From positions 1,758,501-1,822,500 of the forward strand of contig NZ_CP077091.1 in NCBI RefSeq assembly GCF_014268595.2: a stretch of DNA of 64,000 nucleotides, given 5' to 3'. The notes beneath the pieces are model-generated. The model saw only the letters and a list, made by a program, of their open reading frames with translations. It was not told the origin of the DNA and ran no database searches. Of this stretch, positions 21,064-29,752 are shown one piece after another. Each line of letters opens with the position of its first letter. Position 1 is the first letter of the stretch. Position numbers and translations under genes: made by a program. The DNA is from Pseudomonas hamedanensis. GTDB taxonomy: Bacteria > Pseudomonadota > Gammaproteobacteria > Pseudomonadales > Pseudomonadaceae.

Positions 21064-23481
21064 TCAACTGCGGTGGTCGGCCTGCTCCGGACCGTGGCTG
21101 TTGCGCAGAGCACTTTCCAGGCGCTGGACCGCGCCAACCGAGAGCGCCGACAGTCCGGGCGCGGACGCTTCCTGCTCGATGGCTCTGGCGAAGCCGGCAA
21201 TGTCCGGCCTGCCAAGGCTCAGCGCGGCACCGACGATACGGTGCGCTGTGCGTGCAACCTGACGCCAATCCGCTGCACTGACGGCTTGCCGCAACTTCGC
21301 CAGGTCGGCTTCGCTGGTCAGCAAAAATTCTTCGTGGAGGCTGGTCGCGGTGGCGGGTTCGTCCATGACAGAGGGGGTCAGGGATTGCCCGGTGTCGCAC
21401 CACATTTCGATGGTCGACCGCAGTTCGTTGAGGCGCAGGGGCTTGGATAGAACCCCATCGATACCCGCCGACAGGCTGGCGTCCAGATGTTCCGGCCCGA
21501 CCATGGCCGAGATGGCAATGATCGGCACATGCCGCTCGCTGCCGAGTTCACTTTGGCGAATCCTCGACGCCACGGTATAGCCGTCGATGTCTGGCAGATT
21601 GCAGTCGAGCAAGACGATATCGAATGCCGTTTCAGCGATACTGTCGAGCGCCGCTTGCCCGGTTTCCACCAGCACCGCCGCATAGCCCAAGGCGTGCAAC
21701 TGGCGCTCGATGACGAAGCGGTTCTGGGGATGGTCTTCCACCACCAGCACCGTCAAGGATGCGGGCTGGCAATCCTCGGGATACTGCTCGGCAGTCGCTT
21801 GCCGAGCGCTGTCATCGAGGCTTACCAACGGCGCGGCACTCTCGGCCTGACGACTGAGTGCTACCGGGATTTGCACCTCGACCACGGTGCCCTTTCCCGG
21901 CTGGCTGTGCAGTTGAATATCGCCTTGCATCAGCTCCACCAGGTCCTTGCAGATTCTCAGCCCCAGCCCCGTCCCGCCGAACTGGCGTGTGGTCGATTGA
22001 TCGGCCTGGGCAAACGCTCGAAACAGACGACTCTGCGCACGCTTGGCAATGCCGATGCCGCTGTCCTCAACCTTGATCGACAACACGCCCAGCGCCGAAT
22101 CCTCCTGAGCCATCGACAGGTCGAGGCTCACCTCGACCCGCCCCGCCGCAGTGAACTTGACGGCGTTGGAGATCAGGTTGTTCAGCACCTGGCGCACGCG
22201 CTGGGCATCGATGACCGGCCAGACGCCCTCCTCCAATCGCAGCTTGAGCATCAACGGCAGGCCTTTTTCCTGGGCGCGGATTTCGGCAATGCTGACGGCC
22301 TCCCGCGCCAGTGCGGCAATGTCGCTGGCCTTGCAATCGAGCGTGACCTTGTTGGCCTCCATCTTGGAAAAATCGAGGACATCATCGAGCAGTTCGAGCA
22401 AGCCATTGGCCCCGGATGCCGCCACTTTTGCCAGTCGCGCTTCTTCGGGCGCGAGCTTCGCGCGTTCGAGCAATTCGATGGAGGACAGGATGGCGCTCAT
22501 GGGCGTGCGGATTTCGTGGCTCATCACCGCGAGGAACATGGCTTTGTCACGCTCACTGCGCTCCGCTCGCCGACGCGCCTTGAGCGCCCGATAGACCAGC
22601 ACCGCAAACAGTGCGAACAAACACGTCGCCGCCAGTGCCTGCCAGCGGTAGTAATGCAGCACGATCGGCCAGGACGGCAGACCATAATCGGTGGGCACCA
22701 CCCAGCGCTCGATCATCTGGTCGGTTTCCAGCGCGGTCAGGGAACCGATCGATTTGTTGATGATGGAGAGCAGCAACGGCTGGTCTCTGGAGACGCCCAT
22801 GCTGACCACGGCCGGCATGTCGACGATCGTCCCGGCGATGTGCAGCGCGCCGAGATAACGGCGCTGCATGATTGGCAGCAATGCGGTATCGACATCGATT
22901 GCCGCCTCCGCCTCGCCGGTCGCCACCAGATCAAGGGCCTCGGAAGGTGTGACGACAGTCAGCAGTTGGATGCCGGGGTACTGCTCGCGAAGGCTGCGCT
23001 CGTATCCGCCACCGCCCTTGATCGCCACTTTTTTTCCGGATAACTGCCGTGGGTCGTACACCGTGGGGGAATTCGCCCGGGTCACGATAAGCGTCGAACC
23101 GGCAAAATAGGGTTGGCTGTAAGCTATTTTGTCGCGCAGTGCCGGCGTGGAAAACGCCTCGGAAACTGCTGGCAGCAGCTCGACCTGGCCTTTATTCAAA
23201 GCCTCCCGGGCCTCGCTCCAACTGGCGCCGGGCACCCAGCGGAACTGCAGGCCCGAGACCCGCGAAATAGCCTTCAGGTATTCGGCGCTCAGCCCTTTGT
23301 AGACGCCGTTTTCGACGTATTCCAAGGGACGCCAATCGGCACCGACCGCAACGTTGATCACCGGATGCGAAGCTATCCACTCCTGCTCCTGCTCGGTGAA
23401 CCCTGGGTCTTGCGCGGCGCACAACGGTAGGTAACCGATGCCGAACAGCAGCATCAGCAGCGCTCTGAACAACCGAATCAA
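21064..23481 (-). CDS. hybrid sensor histidine kinase with one solute-binding domain
   Basis: EvgS-like kinase of about 805 residues: signal segment (LLMLLFGIGYLPLCAAQ), one periplasmic SBP_bac_3 domain (~30-265), membrane helix near 280-300, HisKA with MSHEIRTPMSAIL (His near 321), HATPase (NLISNAVKFTAAG, GTGLGL), receiver with VLLDCNLPDIDG (Asp near 625), and Hpt with TAHRIVGAA (His near 746). The likely start is a TTG at 23481 overlapping the TGA of the regulator gene (TTGA); an ATG at 23454 is the alternative. Pairs with the regulator just upstream and sits directly ahead of the adhesin gene, which it may control. Confidence 0.88.
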   Translation of the reverse strand: MIRLFRALLMLLFGIGYLPLCAAQDPGFTEQEQEWIASHPVINVAVGADWRPLEYVENGVYKGLSAEYLKAISRVSGLQFRWVPGASWSEAREALNKGQVELLPAVSEAFSTPALRDKIAYSQPYFAGSTLIVTRANSPTVYDPRQLSGKKVAIKGGGGYERSLREQYPGIQLLTVVTPSEALDLVATGEAEAAIDVDTALLPIMQRRYLGALHIAGTIVDMPAVVSMGVSRDQPLLLSIINKSIGSLTALETDQMIERWVVPTDYGLPSWPIVLHYYRWQALAATCLFALFAVLVYRALKARRRAERSERDKAMFLAVMSHEIRTPMSAILSSIELLERAKLAPEEARLAKVAASGANGLLELLDDVLDFSKMEANKVTLDCKASDIAALAREAVSIAEIRAQEKGLPLMLKLRLEEGVWPVIDAQRVRQVLNNLISNAVKFTAAGRVEVSLDLSMAQEDSALGVLSIKVEDSGIGIAKRAQSRLFRAFAQADQSTTRQFGGTGLGLRICKDLVELMQGDIQLHSQPGKGTVVEVQIPVALSRQAESAAPLVSLDDSARQATAEQYPEDCQPASLTVLVVEDHPQNRFVIERQLHALGYAAVLVETGQAALDSIAETAFDIVLLDCNLPDIDGYTVASRIRQSELGSERHVPIIAISAMVGPEHLDASLSAGIDGVLSKPLRLNELRSTIEMWCDTGQSLTPSVMDEPATATSLHEEFLLTSEADLAKLRQAVSAADWRQVARTAHRIVGAALSLGRPDIAGFARAIEQEASAPGLSALSVGAVQRLESALRNSHGPEQADHRS

Positions 23482-24176
23482 GCCAGGCTCAGCTCGCCGT
23501 GAATCTTGTGCAGCTCGGAATCGCAACTCACCCCGAGTTTGCGAAAGGCAGATTGCTTTTGCCCGCTGATGGTCTTGCGACTGCGGGTGAACTTGTGCGC
23601 AATCTGCGACACCGACATACCATCCAGGCAGCATCGCAGGACCTCCTGTTCCTTGGGGGAAAGCAACGGATGGCTGACAAGGGCAGAATCGGAGTCGACG
23701 CGAATCGACTTGCCGACTTCATCTTCCCCTTGCCGGGACGGCACATGCCCCAGCTCCAATGCCACTTCCTGTGCCAGATAGACACGCTCGTACGCCACCG
23801 TCCGGATCGCTCCGAGCAGATCGTCGACCTCTTGCGACTTGCCGACAAAACCGCTGGCTCCGGCACGCAGGGCCAACGAAATGGTCGCCAGACTTTCAGC
23901 CGAAGAAGACACCAGGATCCGGACCTCGGGATGGCGCACGCGCAGCAAACGAATCAGGTTCAAACCGTCCAATTCGTCCTGCTGCAGAGAATAGTCGAGG
24001 ACCAGCACATCCACCGCTTCATTGCGCAAGCCGGCCAACAGCTCACGACTGCCTGCATACATGGCAACCAGCTTGAGATCGCGTTCCGATTCAATCCGCG
24101 AGCCGAAGCCCCGGCGAACCAACGGGTGATCGTCCAGGATGGCCACGCGCAGAGGTGAAAGATTCGACCATTTCAT
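23478..24176 (-). CDS. NarL/FixJ-type response regulator
   Basis: A 232-residue regulator: receiver with DD at 15-16 and phospho-Asp 61 (VLVLDYSLQQDE), Lys in GFVGKSQEV, and a LuxR-type helix-turn-helix (LSPKEQEVLRCCLDGMSVSQ). The start MKWSNLSPLRVA at 24176 has GGGAGAAG eight bases upstream; an in-frame upstream start lacks this. It overlaps the kinase gene by 4 bases, so the two form one co-translated two-component system. The last helix of the HTH (KTISGQKQSAFRKLG) is close to that of the regulator at 24442-25173, suggesting duplication. Confidence 0.9.
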   Translation of the reverse strand: MKWSNLSPLRVAILDDHPLVRRGFGSRIESERDLKLVAMYAGSRELLAGLRNEAVDVLVLDYSLQQDELDGLNLIRLLRVRHPEVRILVSSSAESLATISLALRAGASGFVGKSQEVDDLLGAIRTVAYERVYLAQEVALELGHVPSRQGEDEVGKSIRVDSDSALVSHPLLSPKEQEVLRCCLDGMSVSQIAHKFTRSRKTISGQKQSAFRKLGVSCDSELHKIHGELSLA

Positions 24177-24325
24177 TTTCGCTTCTCCCGGAATCGGCAA
24201 AGTAAAAGATTCATGCTGTCGCGGCGCGGCGGGCCATCGGAAAATCAACTGACAAAGCAGCTTCCCAAGGCCTCGGCGCAATACAAACAAGTATCGGGAT
24301 CGGGGGTAGCGAAGTGTCTAAGAAA

Positions 24326-24347
24326 TTTCCGAGAGCACACTCGGAAA
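24326..24347. promoter_or_regulatory. palindrome upstream of the regulator/kinase pair
   Basis: TTTCCGAG at 24326-24333 and CTCGGAAA at 24340-24347 form a perfect 8-bp inverted repeat with a 6-base spacer. It lies in the 265-base gap between two response-regulator genes, 150 bases upstream of one start. It could be a binding site for a NarL-type regulator dimer or a weak hairpin; there is no T run, so a terminator is unlikely. Confidence 0.4.
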
Positions 24348-24441
24348 CAGACGGTTCTGAGCTGCCGGATCCGGCATGCGCGAGTTTCGTCGGTCGGCGA
24401 TACTGTCGTTGGACCTGCCAGGAACCTGATGGCAAGGCAGT

Positions 24442-25173
24442 TCAGGTCCCGCGTCGCGAGAGCCTTTTGAACAGCTCCATGTCGTTTTTCAATCCAAGTT
24501 TGCGGTAGGCCGTCAGCTTCTGCGCACTCACGGTTTTGACGCTGCGCTCGAACATGATTGCAATCTGGGTCACGGTCATTCCGCTGATGCACAACCGCAG
24601 CACTTCTCGCTCGCGCAGCGATAGCATCGGATGACCGAGTAGCTGCGTGCCAGGATGATCGGCCTGCGCGCCTGCGCCGGAAACCGACTGACACTGGCTA
24701 GCGTCGGCCATGGAGCCGGTGCAGCAATACGACTCACCGGCCGCTACCGCGCGGACCGCTTCGACATAAACACCCAGGGGCTGGGTCTTGCTGACCACGC
24801 CATGTCCGCCGGCCGTTAACAGAAGGCTCGCCACGGCGGTGTTGGGCTGTGCCATCAGGACGAGGACTTTCAAGGCCGGATAGTCTTTGTTCAGCGTCTT
24901 GATGAGCCCGATGCTGTCGCTGTGATTCAGCCTGTGGTCCATCAATAACAGGTCCAGCTCGCCTTGATCGGCAGCCTGCAAGGCATGCCCGGCGCTGCGA
25001 TACGAACCCACCACGATCATGCCCGATTGACTGGCGAGGTGGTTGCACAGGCCGTAACGCACGACTTCCTGCTCATCGAGCACCCCAACCCTGATAGTGT
25101 TCAACACGGCTTGATTCCCTTTCCCGATAAGCAGCCTGTCCCTTGGCGTGGGGAAGGATGGGTCGTTTGACAA
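24442..25173 (-). CDS. orphan NarL-type response regulator
   Basis: A 243-residue regulator with a receiver domain (usual DD replaced by DEQE at 33-36; phospho-Asp 79 in LLLMDHRLNHSD; Lys in GVVSKTQPL) and a LuxR-type helix-turn-helix (LSLREREVLRLCISGMTVTQ). There is a serine/glycine-rich linker with cysteines (ESYCCTG). No kinase gene is adjacent, so it is an orphan or shares the neighbouring kinases. The start is uncertain: MSNDPSF at 25173, or a GTG/TTG about 20 codons in, preceded by GGGAAAGGG. The altered acidic pocket may mean weak or absent phosphorylation. Confidence 0.8.
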   Translation of the reverse strand: MSNDPSFPTPRDRLLIGKGNQAVLNTIRVGVLDEQEVVRYGLCNHLASQSGMIVVGSYRSAGHALQAADQGELDLLLMDHRLNHSDSIGLIKTLNKDYPALKVLVLMAQPNTAVASLLLTAGGHGVVSKTQPLGVYVEAVRAVAAGESYCCTGSMADASQCQSVSGAGAQADHPGTQLLGHPMLSLREREVLRLCISGMTVTQIAIMFERSVKTVSAQKLTAYRKLGLKNDMELFKRLSRRGT

Positions 25174-25409
25174 ATGACAGAAATGGTTCGAAGCATCTTC
25201 GGAGTCTCTCGAAAGGCGCTCTCAAAAAAAGCGAATGCCGGCTGACCTGCATTCTGGTTGCTCGCAGACTATCGATTTCATTGCGGGCGATCCCTAGGAT
25301 TTGTCTCAAATTACACAGCCGCCCATGCCCCCTCCGCAGAGGCAACGCCTGTCCTCAATACCCTGTTGAAGTCAGTCCATGAACGCGATTTTTTTGTGTC
25401 TGACCTCGC

Positions 25410-26303
25410 TTAACCTTGCGCCTTGAGCCGGTAATACTCGGCCATGAAATCGACAAACGCCCTGACTTTGGCGGGCAAATGTCGGGCATGGGGATACAAC
25501 GCGTAGTAATGGCGCACGCCGAGGGTGTAGTCCGGAAGAATCCGCACCAGCCTCCCAGCGTGCAGATCGTCCTGCACTGTGGCTAACGTAAAAGCCGCGA
25601 TGCCGCCGCCCGCCAGCGCGCAAGCATGCAGCGCGGCAATGGTGTCGGTGTGAAAGCTGCTCTCGGGCGTGACGGATATCGGCTCATCCCGGTCATTGAT
25701 CAGTGACCATTGCGCCGTCCCGGCAAATGTCAGCAGCCGATGCTCGCTGAGTTCGGCGACGCTACGCGGCAAGCCGTGCCTGAATACATAGGCCGACGAC
25801 GCGACCAGAACCATGGGCGAAACCGTGAGCAACCGCGCGACCAGACTGCTGTCGGCTAACGGGCCACAAATGCGAATGGCGACATCGAAGCCATCGGCCA
25901 CCAGATCGACGAAAGGGTCCGAGCAGGACAGGTCGACTTGGATATCCGGGTAACGCTGCTGGAACGCAGGCAACCACTGCGCCAGCTCCAGCGTACCGAC
26001 CACCAGAGGAGCACTGATGCGCAATAAGCCGGAAGGTCGTTCCTGCTCCAGAGTGACGGCCTGCGCCGCCGCATCGACGCGATCCAGAATGTCCACGCAC
26101 GCTGCGTAATAACGCTCGCCGGCGGCGCTGAGGCTCATGCGCCGGGTATTGCGGTTGATCAGACGCACGCCGAGCGTGGACTCCAGATGCTGCAAGTGTC
26201 GCGACACCGAGGAATGAGTCGTGTCCAGCCGCTCGGCAGCGGCCGAAAAACCCTGGGCCTCGACAATGCAACGAAATACACGCATGGCGAACATCTGATT
26301 CAT
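25410..26303 (-). CDS. LysR-family transcriptional regulator
   Basis: A 297-residue LysR regulator: N-terminal winged helix (MNQMFAMRVFRCIVEAQGFSAAAERL, then TTHSSVSRHLQHLESTLGVRL) and a substrate-binding-fold domain with LRISAPLVVGTLELAQWLP. This is the DmlR/YhjC-like subgroup. It starts only 4 bases after the stop of the isochorismatase gene and in the same direction, so they form an operon, an unusual layout because LysR genes are more often divergent from their targets. Effector unknown. Confidence 0.92.
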   Translation of the reverse strand: MNQMFAMRVFRCIVEAQGFSAAAERLDTTHSSVSRHLQHLESTLGVRLINRNTRRMSLSAAGERYYAACVDILDRVDAAAQAVTLEQERPSGLLRISAPLVVGTLELAQWLPAFQQRYPDIQVDLSCSDPFVDLVADGFDVAIRICGPLADSSLVARLLTVSPMVLVASSAYVFRHGLPRSVAELSEHRLLTFAGTAQWSLINDRDEPISVTPESSFHTDTIAALHACALAGGGIAAFTLATVQDDLHAGRLVRILPDYTLGVRHYYALYPHARHLPAKVRAFVDFMAEYYRLKAQG

Positions 26304-26307
26304 AGGT

Positions 26308-26994
26308 TTAGCGCACCGGTAATTTAACGATCTGGGCCGTGGTCAGCACATCGCCGAAGGTGTCCTCGACTTCGGCCAATGCGGCCTTGTGCAATGCATC
26401 TTTGTCGATCTTGTCACCGTTGACCCGGGTAATGTCGCGAGTGGCCGACGCATCGGAGGCGACGATGACGTTGTAGCCAAGGGGCGCAGCGTCACGGGCG
26501 GCGCCGGCAACACAAGCGTGGGTCATCAGACCGGAAATGATCAGGGTCTTGATGCCTGCACTCTTCAGGCGCTGATCCAGGTCGGTACTGGCGAACACGC
26601 TGACGCTGGTTTTCTGCACAACCGAATCCTTGGCCCGCGGCAGCATGTCCGGGTGGAACTTCACGCTTTCTCCATCAATGGCAAACACCGCGGAACCTGC
26701 CGGTGCAACGTGCTGGACGTGATAGACCGGCATCTTGTGGCTGTCGGCGAACTTGATCAGCTCACGCGTCTTGGCCAACGCCTCGGCGCCGTCGGGAATC
26801 GGCATGCGCCCCGTGAAATATTCGTTCTGGAAGTCGATCACCAGCAGTGCGGATTTGCCGGCAGGCAACTCGCTGACCGGTTTGGCGCCGGACATGGCGC
26901 GAATGGTCGGATGGCCTTCGGCCAAGGCACCCGCGCTGGCAACTATGCCAGAAAATGCACAGGCAGCAAGAAAACGACGAGTCAAACGTGGCAT
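26308..26994 (-). CDS. exported isochorismatase-family hydrolase
   Basis: A 228-residue cysteine hydrolase of the isochorismatase/nicotinamidase family. The start MPRLTRRFLAACAFSG at 26994 has AAAAGGAAA upstream and gives a signal peptide (ASAGALAEG), so the enzyme is probably periplasmic, which is not usual for the family. Catalytic Asp in LLVIDFQNEYF, Lys in QKTSVSVFAST, and nucleophile Cys in GLMTHACVAG are all visible. The substrate cannot be told. First gene of a two-gene operon with the LysR regulator. Confidence 0.88.
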   Translation of the reverse strand: MPRLTRRFLAACAFSGIVASAGALAEGHPTIRAMSGAKPVSELPAGKSALLVIDFQNEYFTGRMPIPDGAEALAKTRELIKFADSHKMPVYHVQHVAPAGSAVFAIDGESVKFHPDMLPRAKDSVVQKTSVSVFASTDLDQRLKSAGIKTLIISGLMTHACVAGAARDAAPLGYNVIVASDASATRDITRVNGDKIDKDALHKAALAEVEDTFGDVLTTAQIVKLPVR

Positions 26995-27276
26995 GGGGCA
27001 TTTCCTTTTCGATTGATTTAGAAAGGGAATGCTAGGAAGGTACGCCTTGTTTGAACACATCACGTACAGCACAGATTCTGTGCCGTTTTTGCACAAACGA
27101 ACCCGCTCTTCGTCTACAACTGACAACGCATCGAGTTTGGCGCCGTTCATTTTCTTCGCTGATGGCAATTCGCAACCAATTAAGTGAACGAATCAGCTCC
27201 GTCTAGAATCAATAGGGGGCAGCGCCCAGCGCGTATATCGCTGCCGGCCCATCATTTGATTATTGGAGAAAACTGC

Positions 27277-27816
27277 ATGCCTCTTAGTGACACCATTCAC
27301 AGAGCGTTGCTAAGCGCGGAAGAGCGTTCCTCTATCGCCGAAATTGAGGCAACTACCAACATTTTGCAGCTCGTCACACGCATGACAGGAACGCGCTTCG
27401 CGGCGATCGCAAAATTCACGGAAACGGAATGGATAGTCTGCTCCGCGTACGACCCAATCGAGTTGGGCATCCACACCGGCGATACGCTGGAACTGGAGAC
27501 CACGCTCTGCAGTGAATTCCGAAGAGATCCCCAGGTGCTTTTCGTCCCGAAAATAAGTAAAGACGGCAGGTTCGCCACACGCCCGGTCGTGAAGCAATAC
27601 ATGATTGAAAGCTACGCCGGTGCACCTATTTTCCTGCCCGACGGACAACTCTGGGGTGCGCTGTGTGCTTTGGATTCCAGGGCGGTGATATTCGACGACC
27701 CGGATCTGGCCGACACTTTAGGCCTGTTCGCGAGACTTATCGGGTGCATCTTTTACTCGAATTTGACAGAGGCCGGGAGCGGTTACGGCAAGACGGGATC
27801 GGGTGTTACGGACTAG
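27277..27816 (+). CDS. GAF-domain protein
   Basis: A 179-residue single GAF domain protein. The start MPLSDTIHRALLSAEERSSI at 27277 follows TTGGAGAAAACTGC. The GAF core runs ~25-170 with VTRMTGTRFAAIAKFTETEW and APIFLPDGQLWGALCALD. No output domain is fused. It could be a small-molecule or redox sensor acting on a partner. Divergent from the isochorismatase gene across ~280 bases that must carry both promoters. Confidence 0.8.
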   Translation: MPLSDTIHRALLSAEERSSIAEIEATTNILQLVTRMTGTRFAAIAKFTETEWIVCSAYDPIELGIHTGDTLELETTLCSEFRRDPQVLFVPKISKDGRFATRPVVKQYMIESYAGAPIFLPDGQLWGALCALDSRAVIFDDPDLADTLGLFARLIGCIFYSNLTEAGSGYGKTGSGVTD

Positions 27817-28027
27817 TGATAACTACCTCTACAACGATTCAACCAGCTCACCGATAGTCGAGTTTCAGATAGGCAAGTCCGACTGCCTCTGAAGCTCGTC
27901 CCCTGATCCCCGTTCCGGCTGACGAGTCGTGCAACTGAAGCCTTTCGTACTTTTGTGAGGCCATGTGCCCCCAAACAATGCAGGTCGCCATGCGTATGTA
28001 CTGCTACAAGGGGCCGCGGTGATGGCC

Positions 28028-28171
28028 TCAGGCTTGTTTTTTACTCTCGGCCCATCCGCCCACCATCAAGGCCAAGCCCGGAATCCAGAAGGCCGGCGCC
28101 GTGATGGCGAAACCACAAACAGCCAACGGTAAGCCTGTCAAAAACAATGGATCTCGAAACGCCTTTTCCAT
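28028..28171 (-). CDS. 47-residue membrane protein
   Basis: Short frame starting MEKAFRDPLFLTGLPLAVCG with AAGG eight bases upstream. It has one or two hydrophobic segments (LFLTGLPLAVCGFAITAP and FWIPGLALMVGGW) and a basic, soluble tail (ESKKQA). It lies 54 bases downstream of, and in the same frame as, the 68-residue membrane protein at 28226-28432; only a TGA separates them. It may be a separate small membrane protein translated from the same message. No family is recognised. Confidence 0.5.
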   Translation of the reverse strand: MEKAFRDPLFLTGLPLAVCGFAITAPAFWIPGLALMVGGWAESKKQA

Positions 28172-28225
28172 AACAACCTTAAACCACAAGGCCTGCCGGT
28201 GTACGGCCCTGGAAAGGGTGTCGAC

Positions 28226-28432
28226 TCAAAACCAACTCAGCAGGCGAAGTACCCTCGCAAATGCTCGTTCACTCGCAAAGCAGGTTAAAACCAACCCCGC
28301 TCCCATGACGGTGAATAGAACCCCGCCCACTCCTTTGATGGCGATTAAAAATAATCCCAGCGTCATGACCGCGACACCAAGTGCGCAAAGCGCTTTCCTG
28401 CTCGGCTTCTGCTCAGGATATCGATCAAACAT
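28226..28432 (-). CDS. 68-residue inner membrane protein
   Basis: A small protein starting MFDRYPEQKPSRKALCALG with a very good ribosome site (TGGAGGCAATGA). Two predicted membrane helices: LGVAVMTLGLFLIAIKG and GGVLFTVMGAGLVLTCFA, with short basic ends. Function unknown. The frame continues after the TGA into the 47-residue frame at 28028-28171, so the two could be a split or co-translated pair. Confidence 0.65.
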   Translation of the reverse strand: MFDRYPEQKPSRKALCALGVAVMTLGLFLIAIKGVGGVLFTVMGAGLVLTCFASERAFARVLRLLSWF

Positions 28433-28550
28433 TCATTGCCTCCAGGTCACTGCGCATCGGACAACTGTAGCCCACGTGCGCCTACCCCTTCCGCCGAATG
28501 CCGGTTGACCCCCCGGCCAGATCACAGCCCGATGCGAAAGGAGCTGCGGA

Positions 28551-28898
28551 CTACTCCCTATTTTTTGCATCTCGGTAGTAGCTATCACATACAACCTCAA
28601 GTAAATCTTGGGTGGCCTCGGTCCGCATGCGCAGAACTGTATCCTCAAGTTCTGCTTTGTGTTTTGGCTGCGAGGAGAATTCCCTAATGTCGTTTGCTAA
28701 TTGAGTCGACATGTGTGGATGTAGCGATATGTATTGCTCTAAAGAAAGCTCCTTTTCGGGACGCTTCTGTGCGCAGACTTGGTAGAGAGCTGCACCACCG
28801 ACGGCCATCTCATGTTCGCTGGCAGCGTGTGCGGTCGACGCAAAAGTGCAGCCAATAAGCGCGGCGAATGCGCCTATACGCGATCTTTTCAACGGCAT
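28551..28898 (-). CDS. small secreted protein of unknown function
   Basis: A 115-residue protein with signal peptide MPLKRSRIGAFAALIGC...TAHA (cleavage near 25) and TGGAGTAAGAA before the start. The mature part is helical and charged, with two cysteines (VCAQKRP and EVVCDSYYR) that may form a disulfide in the periplasm. The pattern MAVGGAALYQVC is cytochrome-like only superficially; no CxxCH is present. Function unknown; single gene. Confidence 0.65.
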   Translation of the reverse strand: MPLKRSRIGAFAALIGCTFASTAHAASEHEMAVGGAALYQVCAQKRPEKELSLEQYISLHPHMSTQLANDIREFSSQPKHKAELEDTVLRMRTEATQDLLEVVCDSYYRDAKNRE

Positions 28899-28987
28899 TT
28901 CTTACTCCAGATTTAATGCTTGGCATCGATGCCGACGCAGACCTATCGGCTGACGCCTAACATTTCTTTAAGTCCACCCCGCTACCA

Positions 28988-29125
28988 ACACAACCCGAAT
29001 GCACTCCCCTGAGCACCCAACGGCAACCAGCGGAGCAGATGACCGCCGACTGGCGGGAGGACATCCGACAGGGTGTCGCCGAGTGTTTCCGGGCGCTGGA
29101 ACCCGATCAGCCGGTGCCGGGATGA
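28988..29125 (+). pseudogene. C-terminal fragment of a phage-type gene
   Basis: The plus-strand frame ending at the TGA at 29123-29125 reads as the tail of a small protein containing MTADWREDIRQGVAECFRAL. It has no start with a ribosome site and runs straight into an integrase fragment in another frame. I read this as a deletion junction inside an old prophage or island. Family not identified. Confidence 0.35.
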
Positions 29126-29470
29126 CATCGTCTCGCCTTACCTGATCCACCGCCGGCCGGATCGCAAAAGCAAAAGCAGGCGCAGACGAAAGACCACTGG
29201 ACTCAGGTCGAAGAGAGATATTTGACGCGGGCCTTCAAAGAGGCCCGGTCAGCGGGGGGCTGTTACAAGGGATGGAAGGAAGAGGAAATGCCAGGCTTCC
29301 ATGAAGTGCGCGCGCTGTCGCTGCACCTGTATCAGAATGCCGGAAAGGACGGTCAGAAGGTCGCCGGACACGCCAGCGAGACCATGACGAAGAACTACCA
29401 GAAGGATCATGCCGAGTTCGTATGGTCAGAGGCAATTTCTGATCTGAATATCAGCGAAATCACCGGATAG
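29115..29470 (+). pseudogene. degraded phage tyrosine integrase, C-terminal part
   Basis: Remains of a lambda-type integrase. The first piece, RDDIVSPYLIHRRPDR, matches the segment before the catalytic HxxR; a frameshift near 29160-29170 moves the reading to TKDHWTQVEERYLTRAFKEA, then FHEVRALSLHLYQNAG (HxxR box), VAGHASETMTKNYQKDHAEF (H/W box and the Tyr nucleophile). The N-terminal DNA-binding and core-binding parts are missing. It ends about 80 bases before the tRNA-Pro fragment, the expected place for an integrase using that site, so an older element sat on the left of it. Confidence 0.8.
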
Positions 29471-29499
29471 TTTTGCGCGGGTTTTGCGCAGGCACAAAA

Positions 29500-29522
29500 A
29501 AGCCGATCCATCTGATCGGCTT
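29500..29522 (-). terminator. intrinsic terminator downstream of the tRNA fragment
   Basis: AAGCCGATC at 29500-29508 pairs with GATCGGCTT at 29514-29522 (9-bp stem, 5-base loop), followed on the minus strand by a T run. It lies directly 3' of the tRNA-Pro fragment and may be the original tRNA terminator. Confidence 0.75.
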
Positions 29523-29547
29523 AAGTGTCTGATTTAATCAGGAATAA

Positions 29548-29591
29548 TGGTCGGGACGGAGTGATTCGAACACTCGACCCCTAGCACCCCA
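29548..29591 (-). other. tRNA-Pro(GGG) 3' part, attachment site
   Basis: On the minus strand this reads from the anticodon loop (TGGGGT) through the anticodon-stem 3' arm GCTAG, variable loop, T-stem GAGTG with loop TTCGAAT and CACTC, and acceptor CGTCCCGA plus CCA. The 5' half of the tRNA is absent, so it cannot be a working tRNA gene. A 3' tRNA remnant 162 bases from an intact tyrosine integrase is the typical trace of island insertion; a complete tRNA-Pro is expected at the other end, which is not in the window. Confidence 0.8.
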
Positions 29592-29752
29592 TCTCCTTTT
29601 TTATACTTCTTGAAAGACTCCAAAATTTTACTCTGGAATTTTCTAAGCTAGTATTTACCTGAGCTCCAGCGGTGTTCTGCTCTACGAGAGTCCAGTAACG
29701 TCCATCAAGAGCCGACGTTTTTGTGGGGGAAAAAGTAGGGGGAACCCATTTC

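Noticed and set aside
19907..21262. Long open frames opposite the adhesin, and similar ones opposite the kinases, efflux and exporter genes (for example 4003-4917, 11558-13255, 49770-51005)
   Set aside because: High-GC antisense shadows: no ribosome sites, no domains, and the opposite strand has clear protein families.
29548..29591. Functional tRNA-Pro gene
   Set aside because: Only the part from the anticodon loop to CCA is present; the D arm, 5' acceptor strand and promoter side are missing.
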